From Galeopsis tetrahit (taxonomy: Eukaryota; Streptophyta; Magnoliopsida; Lamiales; Lamiaceae): DNA of 64,000 bases. Below the pieces are notes generated by a model. It did not search any database and was not told where the DNA came from. It saw only the letters and a list, made by a program, of their open reading frames with translations. The translations under genes were made by a program, and so were the position numbers. Shown here in pieces: positions 35,083-46,625 of the stretch (within the stretch, counting starts at the first letter, position 1; every line of letters starts with the position of its first letter). The DNA lies in the NCBI GenBank assembly GCA_963675135.1, contig OY776132.1, positions 6,014,001 to 6,078,000 of the forward strand, written 5' to 3'.

Positions 35083-35765
35083 TGTTATACCTAGTCAAAG
35101 AAGTCAATCTTTGACAAGTCAATCCTAGTCACCAGCTTGCGTGGCGAGGACCAGACAACAAAATCGTGCGACGACTAGTCAACAAGATGAAGAAAATGTA
35201 ATAGAAGTAATGTATTTAATGTAATTAAGTGCTCGCCCAAAGATGTTGGCGAGCACATGTTTAGTTTAGCTAGAGAAAGAAGTGTAGAAGCCTTGGGAGA
35301 CAGCAGGGAGCGTGGCGACCACCTTCCCCGACGACCAGGCCCCCCGGTGACCACCGTAGCTCAGCTCATCGGCATCCCGCCGAGGACGACCACCAGAGGC
35401 GGTTTAGCATTAAATGCGCCGTCCCATCACCTTTTCGGGCAGAAGTACAGGTCCAGTGAGGGCTTGCCACGTGTAAAGGGCGGGCAACCCCTAAAACCAC
35501 TAATGCCTAAAAGGCTCATTTGTAAAGAACAAGTTTCATATTCCTAGAATGACCACACCCCAAAGCAATATACTCTCCCAAAGCTCCAAGTTTTTAGCTT
35601 CTCCAAGAAGCTATATCTTTGTGTTCTTCCTGTTCTTCATATTTTACATCGTAAATCATCATATTAATCCGCATAAACACGTAATAAACCCCGATCATTA
35701 TATATGTTTGTTTAGTGCTTACGAAAACCCACATTCAAATCATTCATCCAAAACCACTTACAACA
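35083..35765 (+). repeat. 3' LTR of Ty3 element 2
   Basis: A 683-bp LTR from TGTTATACC to CTTACAACA. It is related to the LTRs of element 1 but with many differences. The TATA region reads 'ccactaatgcc' instead of 'ccactatataatgcc', a 4-bp loss of the core TATA. The G-box CACGTG is kept near 35469. Confidence 0.9.
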
Positions 35766-35770
35766 TGTAT

Positions 35771-35860
35771 CTATGAGGCTCTAGGTATCGATGTCATCAT
35801 CGATCAAAGGGATGCAAAAATACCGAGAACATATGGGGACTTTGTGAGTGCATATACAGT
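35771..35860 (+). pseudogene. Unrecognised exon fragment interrupted by element 2
   Basis: Joining 14058-14078 to 35771 across the TGTAT duplication gives one open stretch. It has an acceptor-like 'attctag' before it and a donor-like 'GTACGTAGG' near 35861, and reads 'YEALGIDVIIDQRDAK' and 'RTYGDFVSAY'. I do not recognise the family. It may be an internal exon of the same gene whose last exon is at 41458-41606. The reading could also be chance. Confidence 0.35.
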
Positions 35861-36182
35861 ATGTACGTAGGGATTTTAGTATTGTTTTTGTCGAAAGGGT
35901 GTTAATATATGCAATTTTTTAATTGAGTTATAGTTATTTGTCTTTATCAGTTCACCTTAAATTTTTCTTAAAGAAAATTACATGTAAAAAAATATGTTAC
36001 TTTTTTTAAAACACAGGCATCCTTCTTAATATCATTGGAAGCATCTTGCAGTGTTTTAATGCTAGTCATGTCTATAGTCTTTGCTAACAAAAGACTCTGC
36101 TCGTTGTGCCATTTTATCTGAAATATATGTTTGGTTAAGACAAAAAAGAAAACCTTCATGTTTCAAGTTAATCGCTTTTTAG
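35861..36182. other. Intron-like AT-rich sequence
   Basis: No gene is visible. It ends in 'tcgctttttag', a plausible splice acceptor that was also the insertion site of the MULE-type element. Confidence 0.35.
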
Positions 36183-37198
36183 GGGAAAATTGTTTTTTCA
36201 GGACCGCAATTTAGGGGGTTGCAAAAAGAGGACCGTAACTTTACGGGCTGGCAAAATTAGGCCCGTAACTTATCTTTTTCGTAATTTCAGGCCAAATTAG
36301 CTCAATCAACCCAATTTCGGGCTGATTGAGGCCCATTTTCGGCCCAAACTTAAGTAAGTAACAAAAAGAGGACCACAACTTAATTTATGATAAAAAGAGG
36401 GCTGTAACTTCTTTTTTTCTTTAATTTTAGATCCAATATAAATATACAATTTTTAATATTATTTCATTCCTAGCTCATATTTCATTCCTACTCTAGCTCA
36501 TATTTCATTCCTCAATTAGATCCCTATTGTCTCATGTATTATATTATTTTCAAATATTATTCAAATTTTTTCAAATATTATATTATTTTTTCTATAAAAT
36601 TTTGAATTGAATAGTTTAAATAAGAATACCGGAAAATGTTTGATCCAATTTTTGTAATTAATGTTTAGTATAATTCTCTCAATAATAAATCTATGAATTT
36701 TCTTCCTTCAATTACGGACATAGTTGTAAAATTTATAAGCATTTTTTATGTAAATACAATCTAAAATGTTTAGTTAAATATGTACATCGTTTTCTAATAC
36801 TACTAATCATCAACTAATCTATATTTTTTAAATTTATTATCATAAGTATTTTAATCACATATTTTTAAATTAACTGTTCCATAATTTATGCAATTAATAT
36901 AAGAATCTCAAAAACGTTATCTGATCTACATTTCTTCCCTTTTATTATTATAAATATTTTAATAACATAATCTTAAATTAATTGTTCCACAATTTACTCA
37001 ATTAAATGTCATAATTCTTGTCTACTGAATACTTTCTTGGAGAATTACACTATAGACCATTTCACCCTAAGTTTTTGTAAATCAAGGAAAATTTATTTAC
37101 TATTACATATCAAGCCAAAATAACAAATTGAAGTACAATTATACCCCTAATGTGTTGATACAAATTTAAATTTTAAAATAATTAGATTTAAACTTTAT

Positions 37199-37618
37199 GT
37201 AGGTGTTTGCAAACAAAACTATGTGCTTAAAATCACTTCTTTTTTAAATAGAATCACTTTTAAAGTGTTTGTAAACACAAGTAAGTGATTAAATTAATTA
37301 TTTAAAAGCAGTTTTGGTCAAGCACCCCTCTCCATGCTTCTAACAACTTCTAAGTGCTTCTAATCATTACACTTACTAATTTTACAATTTTACCCTCACA
37401 ATTTAAATAATATTTTATTTTTACCCATTATTTATTCAAATGTAATAAGGGTGTTTTTTGTAAAATTATAAAAAAGTGATTTGTATGGCATACACCACAA
37501 CATTTAAAAAATTGATTAGAAATGCTTATTTTAAAACATTATCTATTTTCAATTTTACTACAAAAATAAACTTTAATCACTTTGAATCAACTACTATTGT
37601 TTGCAAACACACCCTATA
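37199..37618. mobile_element. Candidate MITE inside the MULE-like element
   Basis: Inverted ends: 'taggtgtttgcaaacaaaacta' type sequence at 37204-37225 and its near complement 'gtttgcaaacacacccta' at 37600-37617. The interior is AT-rich with 'aatcactt' repeats. The size of about 420 bp and the TIR style resemble hAT-type MITEs, but no clear duplication of the target is seen. Confidence 0.45.
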
Positions 37619-38212
37619 ATTATTAGAAAGTCAACTAGTAGAAGAGAATCAATAAAATCTGGAAGATATTTTCCTCGAAAATCGCGCACTCCTATTAATT
37701 CAAAAACACTTTCCTTATACATCAACTCCACATTAATTCCTACGAACATTGGAATTCTCTCGCCATTGAGTCGATTATGTCCCTGTTTTCGAATTAAGTA
37801 AGAATTTCAAATTCAATTAATTATGTTAATCTAAATTTAGGAAAGTCAACATTTGAATTTTAAATTAAGCTGAAAGATATTTCTCCTAAAATCTCGCGCT
37901 GAATTTAATTTCGAATTTTCAATTCAAATTACTTTCCTAAAATTCGAGATCATACTTTCTATTTATCCACATTCATATTTTTACATATTCAATAATTTTC
38001 TTATTAATCGAAAATATAATTTAATTAATTAAATATTTATTATTATTATTTTGCATACCATATCTTTATTAAAATATAAATTGTATTATGAAATACTAAA
38101 TAAAATTAATAAATTCAAAAAAATTATTTTACTCGATACACCTCTAAAAGTGTTTAAATAATTTTTTGAACAACTTGTATTAACAAATACTTGTTGAATA
38201 AGTCTAGTATTT

Positions 38213-38336
38213 TTGCAAGATGCATAAATGCATATTTTTATTTATATGCAATCGACAAGTGCATACACTTTCAAATATGCATGCGTATTTTTATATATGC
38301 AATCGATAATTACATATACTTTCAAATATGCAGACC
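38213..38336. repeat. Two-copy tandem repeat, about 60 bp
   Basis: The phrases 'tatgcaatcga' and 'actttcaaatatgca' each occur twice in order (about 38247/38297 and 38268/38318). AT-rich, no coding sense. Confidence 0.5.
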
Positions 38337-39077
38337 ATTAATTATGTGCACATTCGTTTCACACCTTCGATTACTCGTTCGATTCTCAAGGTGTGTTTTC
38401 TGCATGTTAGTTTAAATATTTGATATGATGTACTGAAAAATTAGAATAAAAATAAATTATTTCGAATTTAATTGGAATTTTTAACACAAAGGTCGAATTG
38501 GTCCGTAGTCTTATACGTAATGCGCAACAAATGTGCATATATTCATAGTTTGGTGCATATATATATAATATGTGCATTGCTTATTAATAGAAGATGCATA
38601 TATATAATATGTGCATGCATAAGAATAATATAACACTTTATCCTCCATTTCATCATGTTTTCATTTCAAATAGGCAAGAGTGCAACTTGCAATAAACCAT
38701 AACATGACTTACAAACTGAAATGACATTACACAATAGTTCAAATAATAAAATAAGAATTCAAATTGCATTCAAAAGTAAGTAAGCACGTCTCGAAATTGA
38801 GTGCATCATCTGCAGAATAGTATACTGCTGCTGATTTATTTCCTTTTCAGCTACTTGAATCCTCCTGGAATCAATCCATAATTGAGAAAATCAGTACATA
38901 TTATACAAAGATTATGTGACAAATAAATATAGTATTGTAGTATTAGTTAAGTTGCATATTTACAACTTGGCATCCTAGTCGACAATTTTTAAATGAATAA
39001 TCTGCACAACAATTAGATCCACTTACAACAACAAATTTAAATTAATAAACTCCTAACATATTGAAAACATAGTATAC

Positions 39078-39249
39078 CTTAGGATTGACTCCACAATTAT
39101 TGTGCAATTCAATAGCTCTGGCCGCAAATTCCTTCTCGAATCGTGAAGTGAAAATCTCACGAAGCTCTTGAAGTTCTGGAAACTCTCCACACCTCGTCGC
39201 TGCGTAGATCAAACTTGATACAACTTCAATCAATTCATCAGGACAAACT
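39078..39249 (-). pseudogene. IST1-like (Vps4 regulator) exon fragment captured by the MULE-like element
   Basis: The minus strand reads 'VCPDELIEVVSSLIYAATR', then 'CGEFPELQELREIFTSRF', 'FAARAIEL' and 'CGVNPK'. This is the signature of IST1-family proteins, which bind ESCRT-III and regulate Vps4 in multivesicular-body sorting. The exon is bordered by an acceptor 'attgtag' (39250) and a donor AAG|GTATAC (39077), so it looks like one intact exon with its splice sites. A further exon of the same gene may lie upstream at about 39925-39770 (reading 'RTEGVCEYARSRVDAIL'), but that match is weak. The full gene is not present. Confidence 0.7.
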
Positions 39250-39936
39250 CTACAATAACCATAATTGTTTAGTACTCAGTAATTAACTCTGTATATGAGT
39301 AATGTTACAAATTTGAAAGAAAAAGAAAAACATATTACTTTTCATGCTCAAAAGAATGGACTCTCTCAATCAAAAGAATAGTCGGAATTTGTAACACAAA
39401 TTAGAAGGCTGTAATCCGATCCTAGAAAGCATGTACACAAATTAGAGAGTTGTACATACAAATTAAAGTAAACATATTGCCCACGAATGGTAGGAATAAG
39501 AAATCAAAAGTTTTTTTCTCAATGACATCTAACAATGGTGCCATAAATTCTTTTAGAAAGTATATATCCAGGACACAATATAAAAATCTAGCAGCATATT
39601 ATTTATCAATAGTATGATCACGATCATAAAATTTATAAAACACCTCATATCAGTGATTGATTATTAGTGCGGAAACTCAGAATGCATCATCTTTCTGCCT
39701 CGTAGTTCCACTTGCAGATACGCATTTTTTCTTTGTACAACAGTCAATTCTCTCAAAATCCTTATCAAATCGTCTCCTTTTTCACCGTTGATAAATTCTG
39801 GATATCTTCCTGATCCAACAAAATTACCAAGTCAAAGTAGCTCACTAAAATTGCATCAACACGAGATCGAGCATATTCGCAAACACCTTCAGTGCGCGAT
39901 TGCGTGAGTTGGTTGTTTAACAAACCTGAGAAGGAG

Positions 39937-40090
39937 GAGGCGTGACGGAGTATCCGAGATCGGCGGCGATGGAGATAGCATCGGACATCCCTCCTACTCG
40001 TCGGCGCGACGGAGTATCCGAGATCGACGGCGATGGAGATAGCATTGGACATCCTTCCTACTCGTCGACGCGATGGAGTATCATCCGAGA
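39937..40090. repeat. Two-and-a-half-copy tandem repeat, about 66 bp
   Basis: The phrase 'ggagtatc.gagatcg.cggcgatggagatagcat' repeats at about 39945 and 40010, with a third partial copy at about 40072. It is GC-richer than its surroundings and may derive from the 5' part of a captured gene. Confidence 0.6.
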
Positions 40091-40119
40091 TCAATTGATT
40101 ATCCCCAAATTTTAACAAA

Positions 40120-41059
40120 AATGAATGACGATGATAGAAGTTATCATCGATTCATGGAGATAAACGTTGAAATTGAATGCAGTTTTTTGGATGAACTAAG
40201 AACGAGACGCTGAGAGATATTGATTACGCTGAGAGATTTTTGGATGGAAAATTGGAAATGAATGATTCAATTGGAAATAAACCTAATTAAGAAAGTTCGA
40301 CAAAAAACAAGGAAGACTCATTCAATTTTAATATTAATTGTCTAGCTAAATAATATTAATTATTTTAATATATTGATTTGAGGGCATATTAGGAATGTCA
40401 AATATGGATTTGTCTTAAGTTGTCTGAACGTAGGATTTGTCTTAAGTTGTAATATCAAGAATTTTTGTCTTGAATTAAAAGATGGGCTTGGATCTTGGTC
40501 TATAATGTCAATAAACTCTACTTTCTTTAATCAATGAAATCCATCTAATTAGTATATATTGCCCACAATGAACTCCTTAAAAACTAAAAAAGTTCAAATA
40601 TAAATTTTAATATACATTTTTTTGTTTTAAATTCCATGTAACATTATAAGGTTGAAAGAAAATTTATAATATATATTTTTAACTTAAACGCTTAAATCAG
40701 AGCCGATTCTGAGATTTTGTAAGCCTAGTGCGAAGATGAAAAATAGGTCATTTCTTATGTTATAGTAGATAATAAAATTATCGTTTTATTAATTTATTCT
40801 AGTATATCGTTTTCAATAAATTAAATTATTAGTTTATTTAACCTTTTTGTGATATAGTGGATCATAGCTACATTTAAGTTTTATTTTTTAAGATTAAGAT
40901 TTTATTTTTAAAGAAGCGTTCTTAGATTAAATTTTTAAGTTTTATTACATACTCTCTTCGTTCCACAAATTTTTTTATACTTTTCATATATTGTAATTTC
41001 TTATATTGATTTATATTATAAATAAAGTTTGAATATTCTATTTTATTATTGTTATATAT
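40120..41059. other. AT-rich interior of the MULE-like element
   Basis: No gene, RNA or clear repeat is visible. Confidence 0.5.
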
Positions 41060-41457
41060 ATATATATTAAACTATTTGATTCAAAATTTTATGATTTTTT
41101 TTTTGTATATTATAGGGCATGAGACAATAGGGATCTAATTGAGGAAGTGAATATCACCTAGAGTTGATTTTAAAAATTATATATTTATATTGCGCCTAAA
41201 ATTGCAGAAAAAAGAAAGTTACAGTCCTCTTTTTTGCCATAAATAAAGTTGTGGTCCTCTTTTTGTTACTTGCCTAAGTTTGGGCCAAAAAATGGGCCTC
41301 AATCAGCCCGAAATTGAGTTGATTGGACTAATTTGGCCTGAAATTGCGAAAAAAAGAAGTTACGGGCCTAATTTTGTCACCCCGTAAAATTGCGGTCCTC
41401 TTTTTGCAACCACCCCTAAGTTGTGGTCCTCAAAAAATAATTTTCCCCTCTTTTTAG

Positions 41458-41606
41458 GGAGTATCAAAGCCTGCAAAACCGCGGCCTTGAAGATTGATGA
41501 GTTGAAATTTGAACACTACAAATTGTTGGCTGGGGAGCGTCTCCCAGCTAGTGCTCACCAACAGATGCAAATTTGCCTTGCGAAGATTAAACTCCTCGAG
41601 CACTAA
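41458..41606 (+). pseudogene. Unrecognised last exon, interrupted upstream by the MULE-like element
   Basis: Immediately after the duplicated 'ctttttag' (a splice acceptor) the frame reads 'GSIKACKTAALKIDELKFEH', then 'LLAGERLPASAHQQM' and 'LAKIKLLEH', ending at TAA 41604-41606. The composition looks like a real coding end, with an amphipathic helix. The last third is repeated at 62134-62186. I do not recognise the family. The MULE-like element inserted at the acceptor and would separate it from earlier exons. Confidence 0.45.
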
Positions 41607-42490
41607 CATGCAACTTGTACATTGCTATTAATTTTGCACGAGGCGTGATACCGTGAAAAAATGGTACAGATGGTTATTTGACTCCTGGATTTGGGAAGGG
41701 GGAAGCCCGTGCCATGGAATTGCTGCAAGGGGTGAAATTTCCAACATTTTCTTCTAGATCATGAGTGATTTTCATGTGCAGTTTGGTTATCATCAGTTTG
41801 GCAAGATAAGGGTTCACAATATTTTAGACAAAACTTATGATGGTTTTTGATTCATGAACAATTTTTTTGAAACTAGTAAAATCAATTTTGTTGCATTAAT
41901 CAAATAATATCAAAGGAAAGCTACAGTTTCCCTAAATTCATTAACATATCTAAAGAAGAAAATTAGTCTTTCAATAAAAAATGATCATGTTAGCTAGTTA
42001 ATCACATTGATTGATAAATTTTGATAGTGATTAAATGTGGGTGATCATAATCATCAATAAAAGTGGAACTATAATAGTGATAGGTCTTTCCGATCAAGAA
42101 TCTCATTGCAAGTTTTATCAAGAAAATTGTAAGACACGATTTTTACTTGGACATCAATCAATCAACAGGCTAGACGGATGCCCTTGTAGAAGTGTACAAC
42201 TAAGTCTATTGTGGTACTTCAACAACCACCCAGAACAAGGATTGTCCCTTTGCAGTTGCAACTCCTTTACTTCATTATCGTTTGACAGAAGGAAAACATA
42301 GTAGAGACACCCATTTGATGCTTCCAGTATTAGATAATATATTTTGATATGAGTCGGAATATTTGGGCGTACGTGGCAAAGAGCATAAGACATTCCTATC
42401 CGTAGATCATGGTGTAAATCACAACAAAAGTTCAATTCATATTAAAAGGCATTACTTGAAAACAATGAATATGTAAATGGCTCCCCGCAA
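41553..42490. repeat. Duplicated block, copy A
   Basis: The block is very similar to 62134-63640 in the same orientation, starting at 'tcaccaacagatgcaaa' and passing through 'ttttgcacgaggcgtgatacc', 'caagataagggttcacaat', and the F-box tail to 'gtaaatggctccccgca'. Copy B contains an extra 546-bp MITE. The two copies are about 20.6 kb apart. Confidence 0.85.
42154..42435 (-). pseudogene. F-box protein C-terminal fragment (copy A)
   Basis: The minus strand reads 'LRIGMSYALCHVRPN', 'YYLILEASNGCLYYVFLLS' and 'WLLKYHNRLSCTLLQ'. It matches the tail of the F-box gene at 410-598 and copy B at 63337-63600. No F-box domain or promoter accompanies it, so it is a fragment. Confidence 0.6.
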
Positions 42491-42529
42491 ACATTATAGT
42501 AGAAAGGGTAATTATGAAGAAACATATGC

Positions 42530-43005
42530 AATAATTATTTTGCATTTCTTTAAATATTCTTTAATAATTATTATGGATCAAGGTTATTTTATATTACTAC
42601 ATGCAATAATATATGTTACTATATGTTATAATGTGAGTTACTTAATCAATAAAAATTCTAGAAAAAAATACTATATAAAAAAATCGGTATTACTATATAA
42701 AAAATTATATGTTACTACTACACACTACAATTTGAATTACTACATTAAATATGCGTTTGTTACTATATGTAACTTTATCAAATGATTTGCATTACAACAT
42801 GATTATTGTATTTACTACATGCGATAATATATGTAACTACGTATTATAATGTGAGTTACTACATTAAAAAAAACACTAGAAAAAAACGTGTTACTAAATA
42901 AAAGAATTTGTATTATTATATAAAATAGTTTATTTTATTACTACATAAAATTATGTGTGTTACTACATATTACGATTTGAATTACTACATTTAATATCCC
43001 ACGTT
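42530..43005. repeat. Degenerate AT-rich tandem repeats with 'ttactacat' motif
   Basis: Many variants of 'tgttactacatnnnat' occur, and a larger unit of about 240 bp seems to be repeated (around 42585-42770 and 42815-43000). No coding sense. Confidence 0.55.
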
Positions 43006-43261
43006 CGGCAATAAAATAAAAGATAAAAAAATCACAGAAACTGGTAAAATAAACGGGTTAAATTTTTTGGTCAAAATTAAAACACAAACGAGCCAGTTGA
43101 TAAATAAATTAAGAATTAACACAAATAAATTAATGGTTGCCCAATATTATATATTTTCAGCCCATTGACTTAATAAGTCAATATTTTTAGCCCAATTGAC
43201 TTAATTGGTTTGCATGTATGCAATATTGCATATAAGTTTGGGGATTTCACCAACGTCTTTT

Positions 43262-44485
43262 CACATAGTGATTTTTTTAAATAAGAACATGGTTAAAATT
43301 AATTTTAAATTAAGGTTAAAATTCAACTAAAATGTACTATCTTACCCTTAATATTTAAAATTAAGTTTTAATATATTAATTAGTCAACGATTTTAAAATT
43401 TGAAATGCAAATCTTTCTCTCTTTGTCAAACCCGCTTATTATTCTACATTTCCAATTTTAGGACTTTCCCAAAGATCTGGTATTCAAGTCTTCCCCAAAT
43501 ATCTGATATTCAAGTATTTCACAAATATCTGATATTCAATTTCGTTGTCAGACTTGAAGATTTGGACAAAAATCATCAAATCAAATTAGATATTTTCTTC
43601 TATAAAAATCTATGACTTGATTATGCAGAAAGATTTGCAGAAAAATCTCTGAATGTAGAAAAAAAAAATACTAAAGTTGCATGACCATATAAATAATGCA
43701 GAATTAAAGTTGAATCATCATATAAATAATGCAGAAGTGTGTAGTAAATTATGTGCATATACAAATATCATTATGCAGAAAAATGAATTTAATGCAAATT
43801 AGATCTTTTCTTGAATCATCCGCGCGCTTCACCATTAACATCAGTCTTCTCGATTGTGACACTGAGTAAAGTGTTCCCACCAAGGAAGGCCCACACGCAA
43901 AATCGCGTGTGGTGAAGACATAATCTTGAATAAATCCATCTCTGAATTGCAAATCTTTCTCTCTTTCTCAAACCCGCTGAATACAAATGATGAGTGTACG
44001 AGTAAAGAAGAGAAAAAACACGAGTAAAGGGCGTAATACATAATTATACAAGGCAAATTGACAATGCGAAGGAGAAGGGGATCGATGAAATTGAGCTTGA
44101 GGCGCCATAGCTGATTCTGATTTCTTCAAATCCACCTATTAATTGCAAATTAGATATTTTATTGAATCATCCTCTTCACCATTAACATCAGTCTTCTCAA
44201 ATTGACCAAAATTAACATTGATTATGTATTATTAGAATTGTGAATTGAAAAGGAAAAGTCAAACGAATTAAACAAATTCCCACCATCTTTGCATAAATTG
44301 AAAACAGACAATATATTAAATAGGCTTGTGTTAAAGAATGTATTATATTTTAAATTAATTAAATAATTATATTAAAAAGATAAGGGCATAATGAGTTATT
44401 TACATTCAATTTTGTCCTTATTTTAAATAATTAAAATTTTTGTTCTTAATTGGATTAGTGTGAATGATCATTTTTATAAAAATTC
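43262..44485. mobile_element. Candidate non-autonomous element with diverged inverted ends
   Basis: The left end (tttttttaaataagaaca, then 'atcttaccctta') and the reverse complement of the right end ('aattaagaacaaaa', then 'attatgccctta') align over about 90 bp with gaps. Similar sequence borders the acyltransferase fragment at 45690-47100. Internal sequence is non-coding with 'aataatgcagaa' repeats and two direct repeats (43795-43850 and 44147-44205). No target duplication was resolved. Confidence 0.35.
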
Positions 44486-44549
44486 TCTATAAGTTTTTGT
44501 GCTATATATTTGCAAACTTCTACAATGAAACCACACCCTTCTATCTCAA

Positions 44550-44672
44550 TTTAATATCAACCCTCCATTTTAAGTTTTAATCTCAACCCTCCATTTTAAA
44601 TTTTAATCTCAACCCTCCATTTTAAATTTTAATCTAAACCCTCTATTTTAAATTTTAATCTCAACCTTACAT
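44550..44672. repeat. 26-bp tandem repeat, about five copies
   Basis: The unit 'tctcaaccctccattttaaattttaa' (here split into its halves tctcaaccctcc and attttaaattttaa) repeats head to tail with small changes. Confidence 0.8.
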
Positions 44673-45665
44673 TTCTTATTTCTATTTCTATATAAGTGTC
44701 ATTTCTATGGATGGTCATTTCATTCACACAATCTCTTTTCACTCCTCTCTGTTGAAATCTTCTGACATCCACCATTTTTTTTCGATCATCAATCTAAACG
44801 TCGAAAATAGAGACGAAAATTCGGCCAGAAACAATGTTTTTCGACCGAAAAATTCGATTAGCGCTAACCTCGTCGTTAATTTTCATTCCGTTGATACGAA
44901 TTTTTTTTTTAATTACCGACGAAATATTTCGTCGGTAAAACCAAATTAAAAAAAAACCAACAAAACACCATTCTCTTTGTATTCATAACCTTCAAAATTC
45001 CCTTTAACAAACAACTATCATTATCATTAGTAACATTTTCATGATTCTATTCCCACTCAAAATTAAACACCTCCCACCCCAAAACAAAATTCTCAAAATA
45101 TCAAACAAACAATTACATCTCGAAAATTTTCCCAGAAACACAAAAAAAACTTAATACAACTAAAAACGCAACATATACAAGATTTACAAATTTTTAAAAA
45201 AAAAAATGACGGGAAAATGACACAACTTTCTCAAGAATAGTTTGATTTGAAGAAATCTAGAAAAGCAAATCCTTCAATGATTGAAAAACCAAATAAAATG
45301 GAATTGCTGATAATAATGGAATACATAAAATGAAAGAACAAAGGTTAAAATACATGGTGTGAGAGGATTCCTCTTTATAAAGGGATCAAAATGAAGATAG
45401 ATAGCAAATAATTTTTTCTATATTTGAATTTAATTTTTTTCATATCTGTAATATTTACAATTTCCTTTTTAAGAACGGTATTTTATCAAAATAAAATTAG
45501 CCTTGTTTTGTGTTTTGTGTAATAAGGATTAAACTTCTTGAATCGGTTTAATTTAAACCCTAGGTATCATTCACTCGATTACATTTGAATTGGAATGTTA
45601 GGTTTCTAAACCCTAAACCCAAAGTTGAATTTAAATACCCAAAGTTGAATTTAAATATTACATTA
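44673..45665. other. AT-rich intergenic sequence
   Basis: No gene can be supported. A 20-bp direct duplication (acccaaagttgaatttaaat) occurs at about 45618-45657. Confidence 0.5.
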
Positions 45666-46329
45666 AGGGAAAGTCTTATACACCGTGCACTCACTTTTTT
45701 AACTATTTTTTTTCTGCTTTTTTTACCCTTTTTTTTAACCACTTCTTTAAAATAGTTTCAAATTAAGATCAAAATATAACATAAATGTACTATCATGCCC
45801 TTACTATCTAATTTTCGAATTAATCTACAGAAAGTCAACTAATTTTAAATTTTGAATGCAAATCTCTCACCACATCAAAGCCGCTAATTACCAAGTCTTC
45901 CCAAAATTAAAATCGTTGATTACTAACCTTCCAAATTTAAAAATTTTCCTCAAAACTCTGAAATTCAAACTTAATGATAATATGGATGATGCAGAACACA
46001 TTAATCTAAAACTGCATAATAAAATGAATAATGCAGAAAAAATAGTACGGTGTCTTCATATTAGAATGTGATTATGCAAAAATACGTATACATATGCAAA
46101 ATAAGATCTGCATTATCTAAAAACAGAACAAAATTCCAGCAACGCGCACGTAAATCATCACAATTACACGAAAACAGAGCAAAATTGAACCTAAATTAAA
46201 ATCATCTCAAAATTATCTCGCTGAAAAATCATCTAAAAAAATCCTAAATTCTCAGCAAATTATGTGTGTATGTGTGGAATTAAAAATCATACCCTTGGCA
46301 AGACTCTTCATCTCGCCGGATTAATGGTT

Positions 46330-46625
46330 CCCATGTGGACCATACGCTGCGTCGCCTCACTCCTAGTCGACAAAATCGTCGTCAAAGGCCCACCTCCGCC
46401 TCCTCCACCACCTCCGACGTCCTCTTCGTCTGCACACACCGAACACTCACGGATCCAATCATCCTCTCTGCCATCCTTCGCCGTCGCATCCCCGCCGCTA
46501 CCTACTCCCTCTCCCGCCTCTCAGAAATCACTCCCTCGTCCCCACCGTCCGATTAACCTAGATTCGAGAAGTCGACTCGGAGAAAATCAGATCGGTGGCG
46601 GTGGCGGTGGCGATAAATTACAGAG
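46330..46625 (+). pseudogene. Glycerol-3-phosphate acyltransferase (GPAT) gene fragment
   Basis: Frame pieces read 'DKIVVKGPPPPPPPPP', then in another frame 'SDVLFVCTHRTLTDPI' and 'IPAATYSLSRLSEI', then 'PTVRLT' and 'IREVDSEKIR'. The HRTLTD box (H-x4-D) is the catalytic motif of glycerophosphate acyltransferases; plant GPATs of the cutin/suberin type have the same order 'VLFVCxHRT..DP' and 'VTYSxSRLSE'. At least one frameshift and one stop (TAG, near 46559) break it, and no other exons are present. It is probably a captured piece inside a small element whose edges (about 45690 and 47100) resemble the repeat at 43262-44485. Confidence 0.7.

Larger units (their letters stand above)
14079..35765 (+). 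mobile_element. Damaged second copy of the Tat-type Ty3 element (element 2), hosting a Ty1 element
   Basis: The ends are TG at 14079 and CA at 35765, with a perfect 5-bp duplication TGTAT (14074-14078 and 35766-35770). Without the nested Ty1 element (15010-29608) the element is about 7.1 kb. The parts present are a rearranged 5' LTR (14079-14542), a protease fragment (14544-15009), pol (29609-32543), short tandem repeats (32673-32858), the antisense gene without exon 1 (34770-33122) and the 3' LTR (35083-35765). The primer-binding site, gag and the integrase core are missing, so it is non-autonomous. The clean duplication shows that the outer ends come from one insertion event; the internal changes came before or after it. 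Confidence 0.9.
36183..41448. mobile_element. Pack-MULE-like element with long terminal inverted repeats
   Basis: Left terminal repeat 36183 to about 36620 (gggaaaattgttttttcagg) and right terminal repeat about 41060-41448 (ending attttcccc) are inverted copies of each other. Shared blocks include 'gggctgattgaggcccatt' and 'cctcaattagatccctattg'. The flanks share ctttttag (36175-36182 and 41450-41457), or 8 of 9 bases if nine are taken. Long inverted repeats and an 8-9-bp duplication fit Mutator-like elements. No transposase is seen. The interior carries an IST1-like exon (39078-39249, minus), so it looks like a gene-capturing non-autonomous element. Confidence 0.8.

Noticed and set aside
37037..40520. 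A second pair of inverted ends inside the MULE-like element ('agaccatttcaccc' and 'ggtctataatgtc')
   Set aside because: Only about 15-20 loosely matching bases and no duplication; too weak to call an element.
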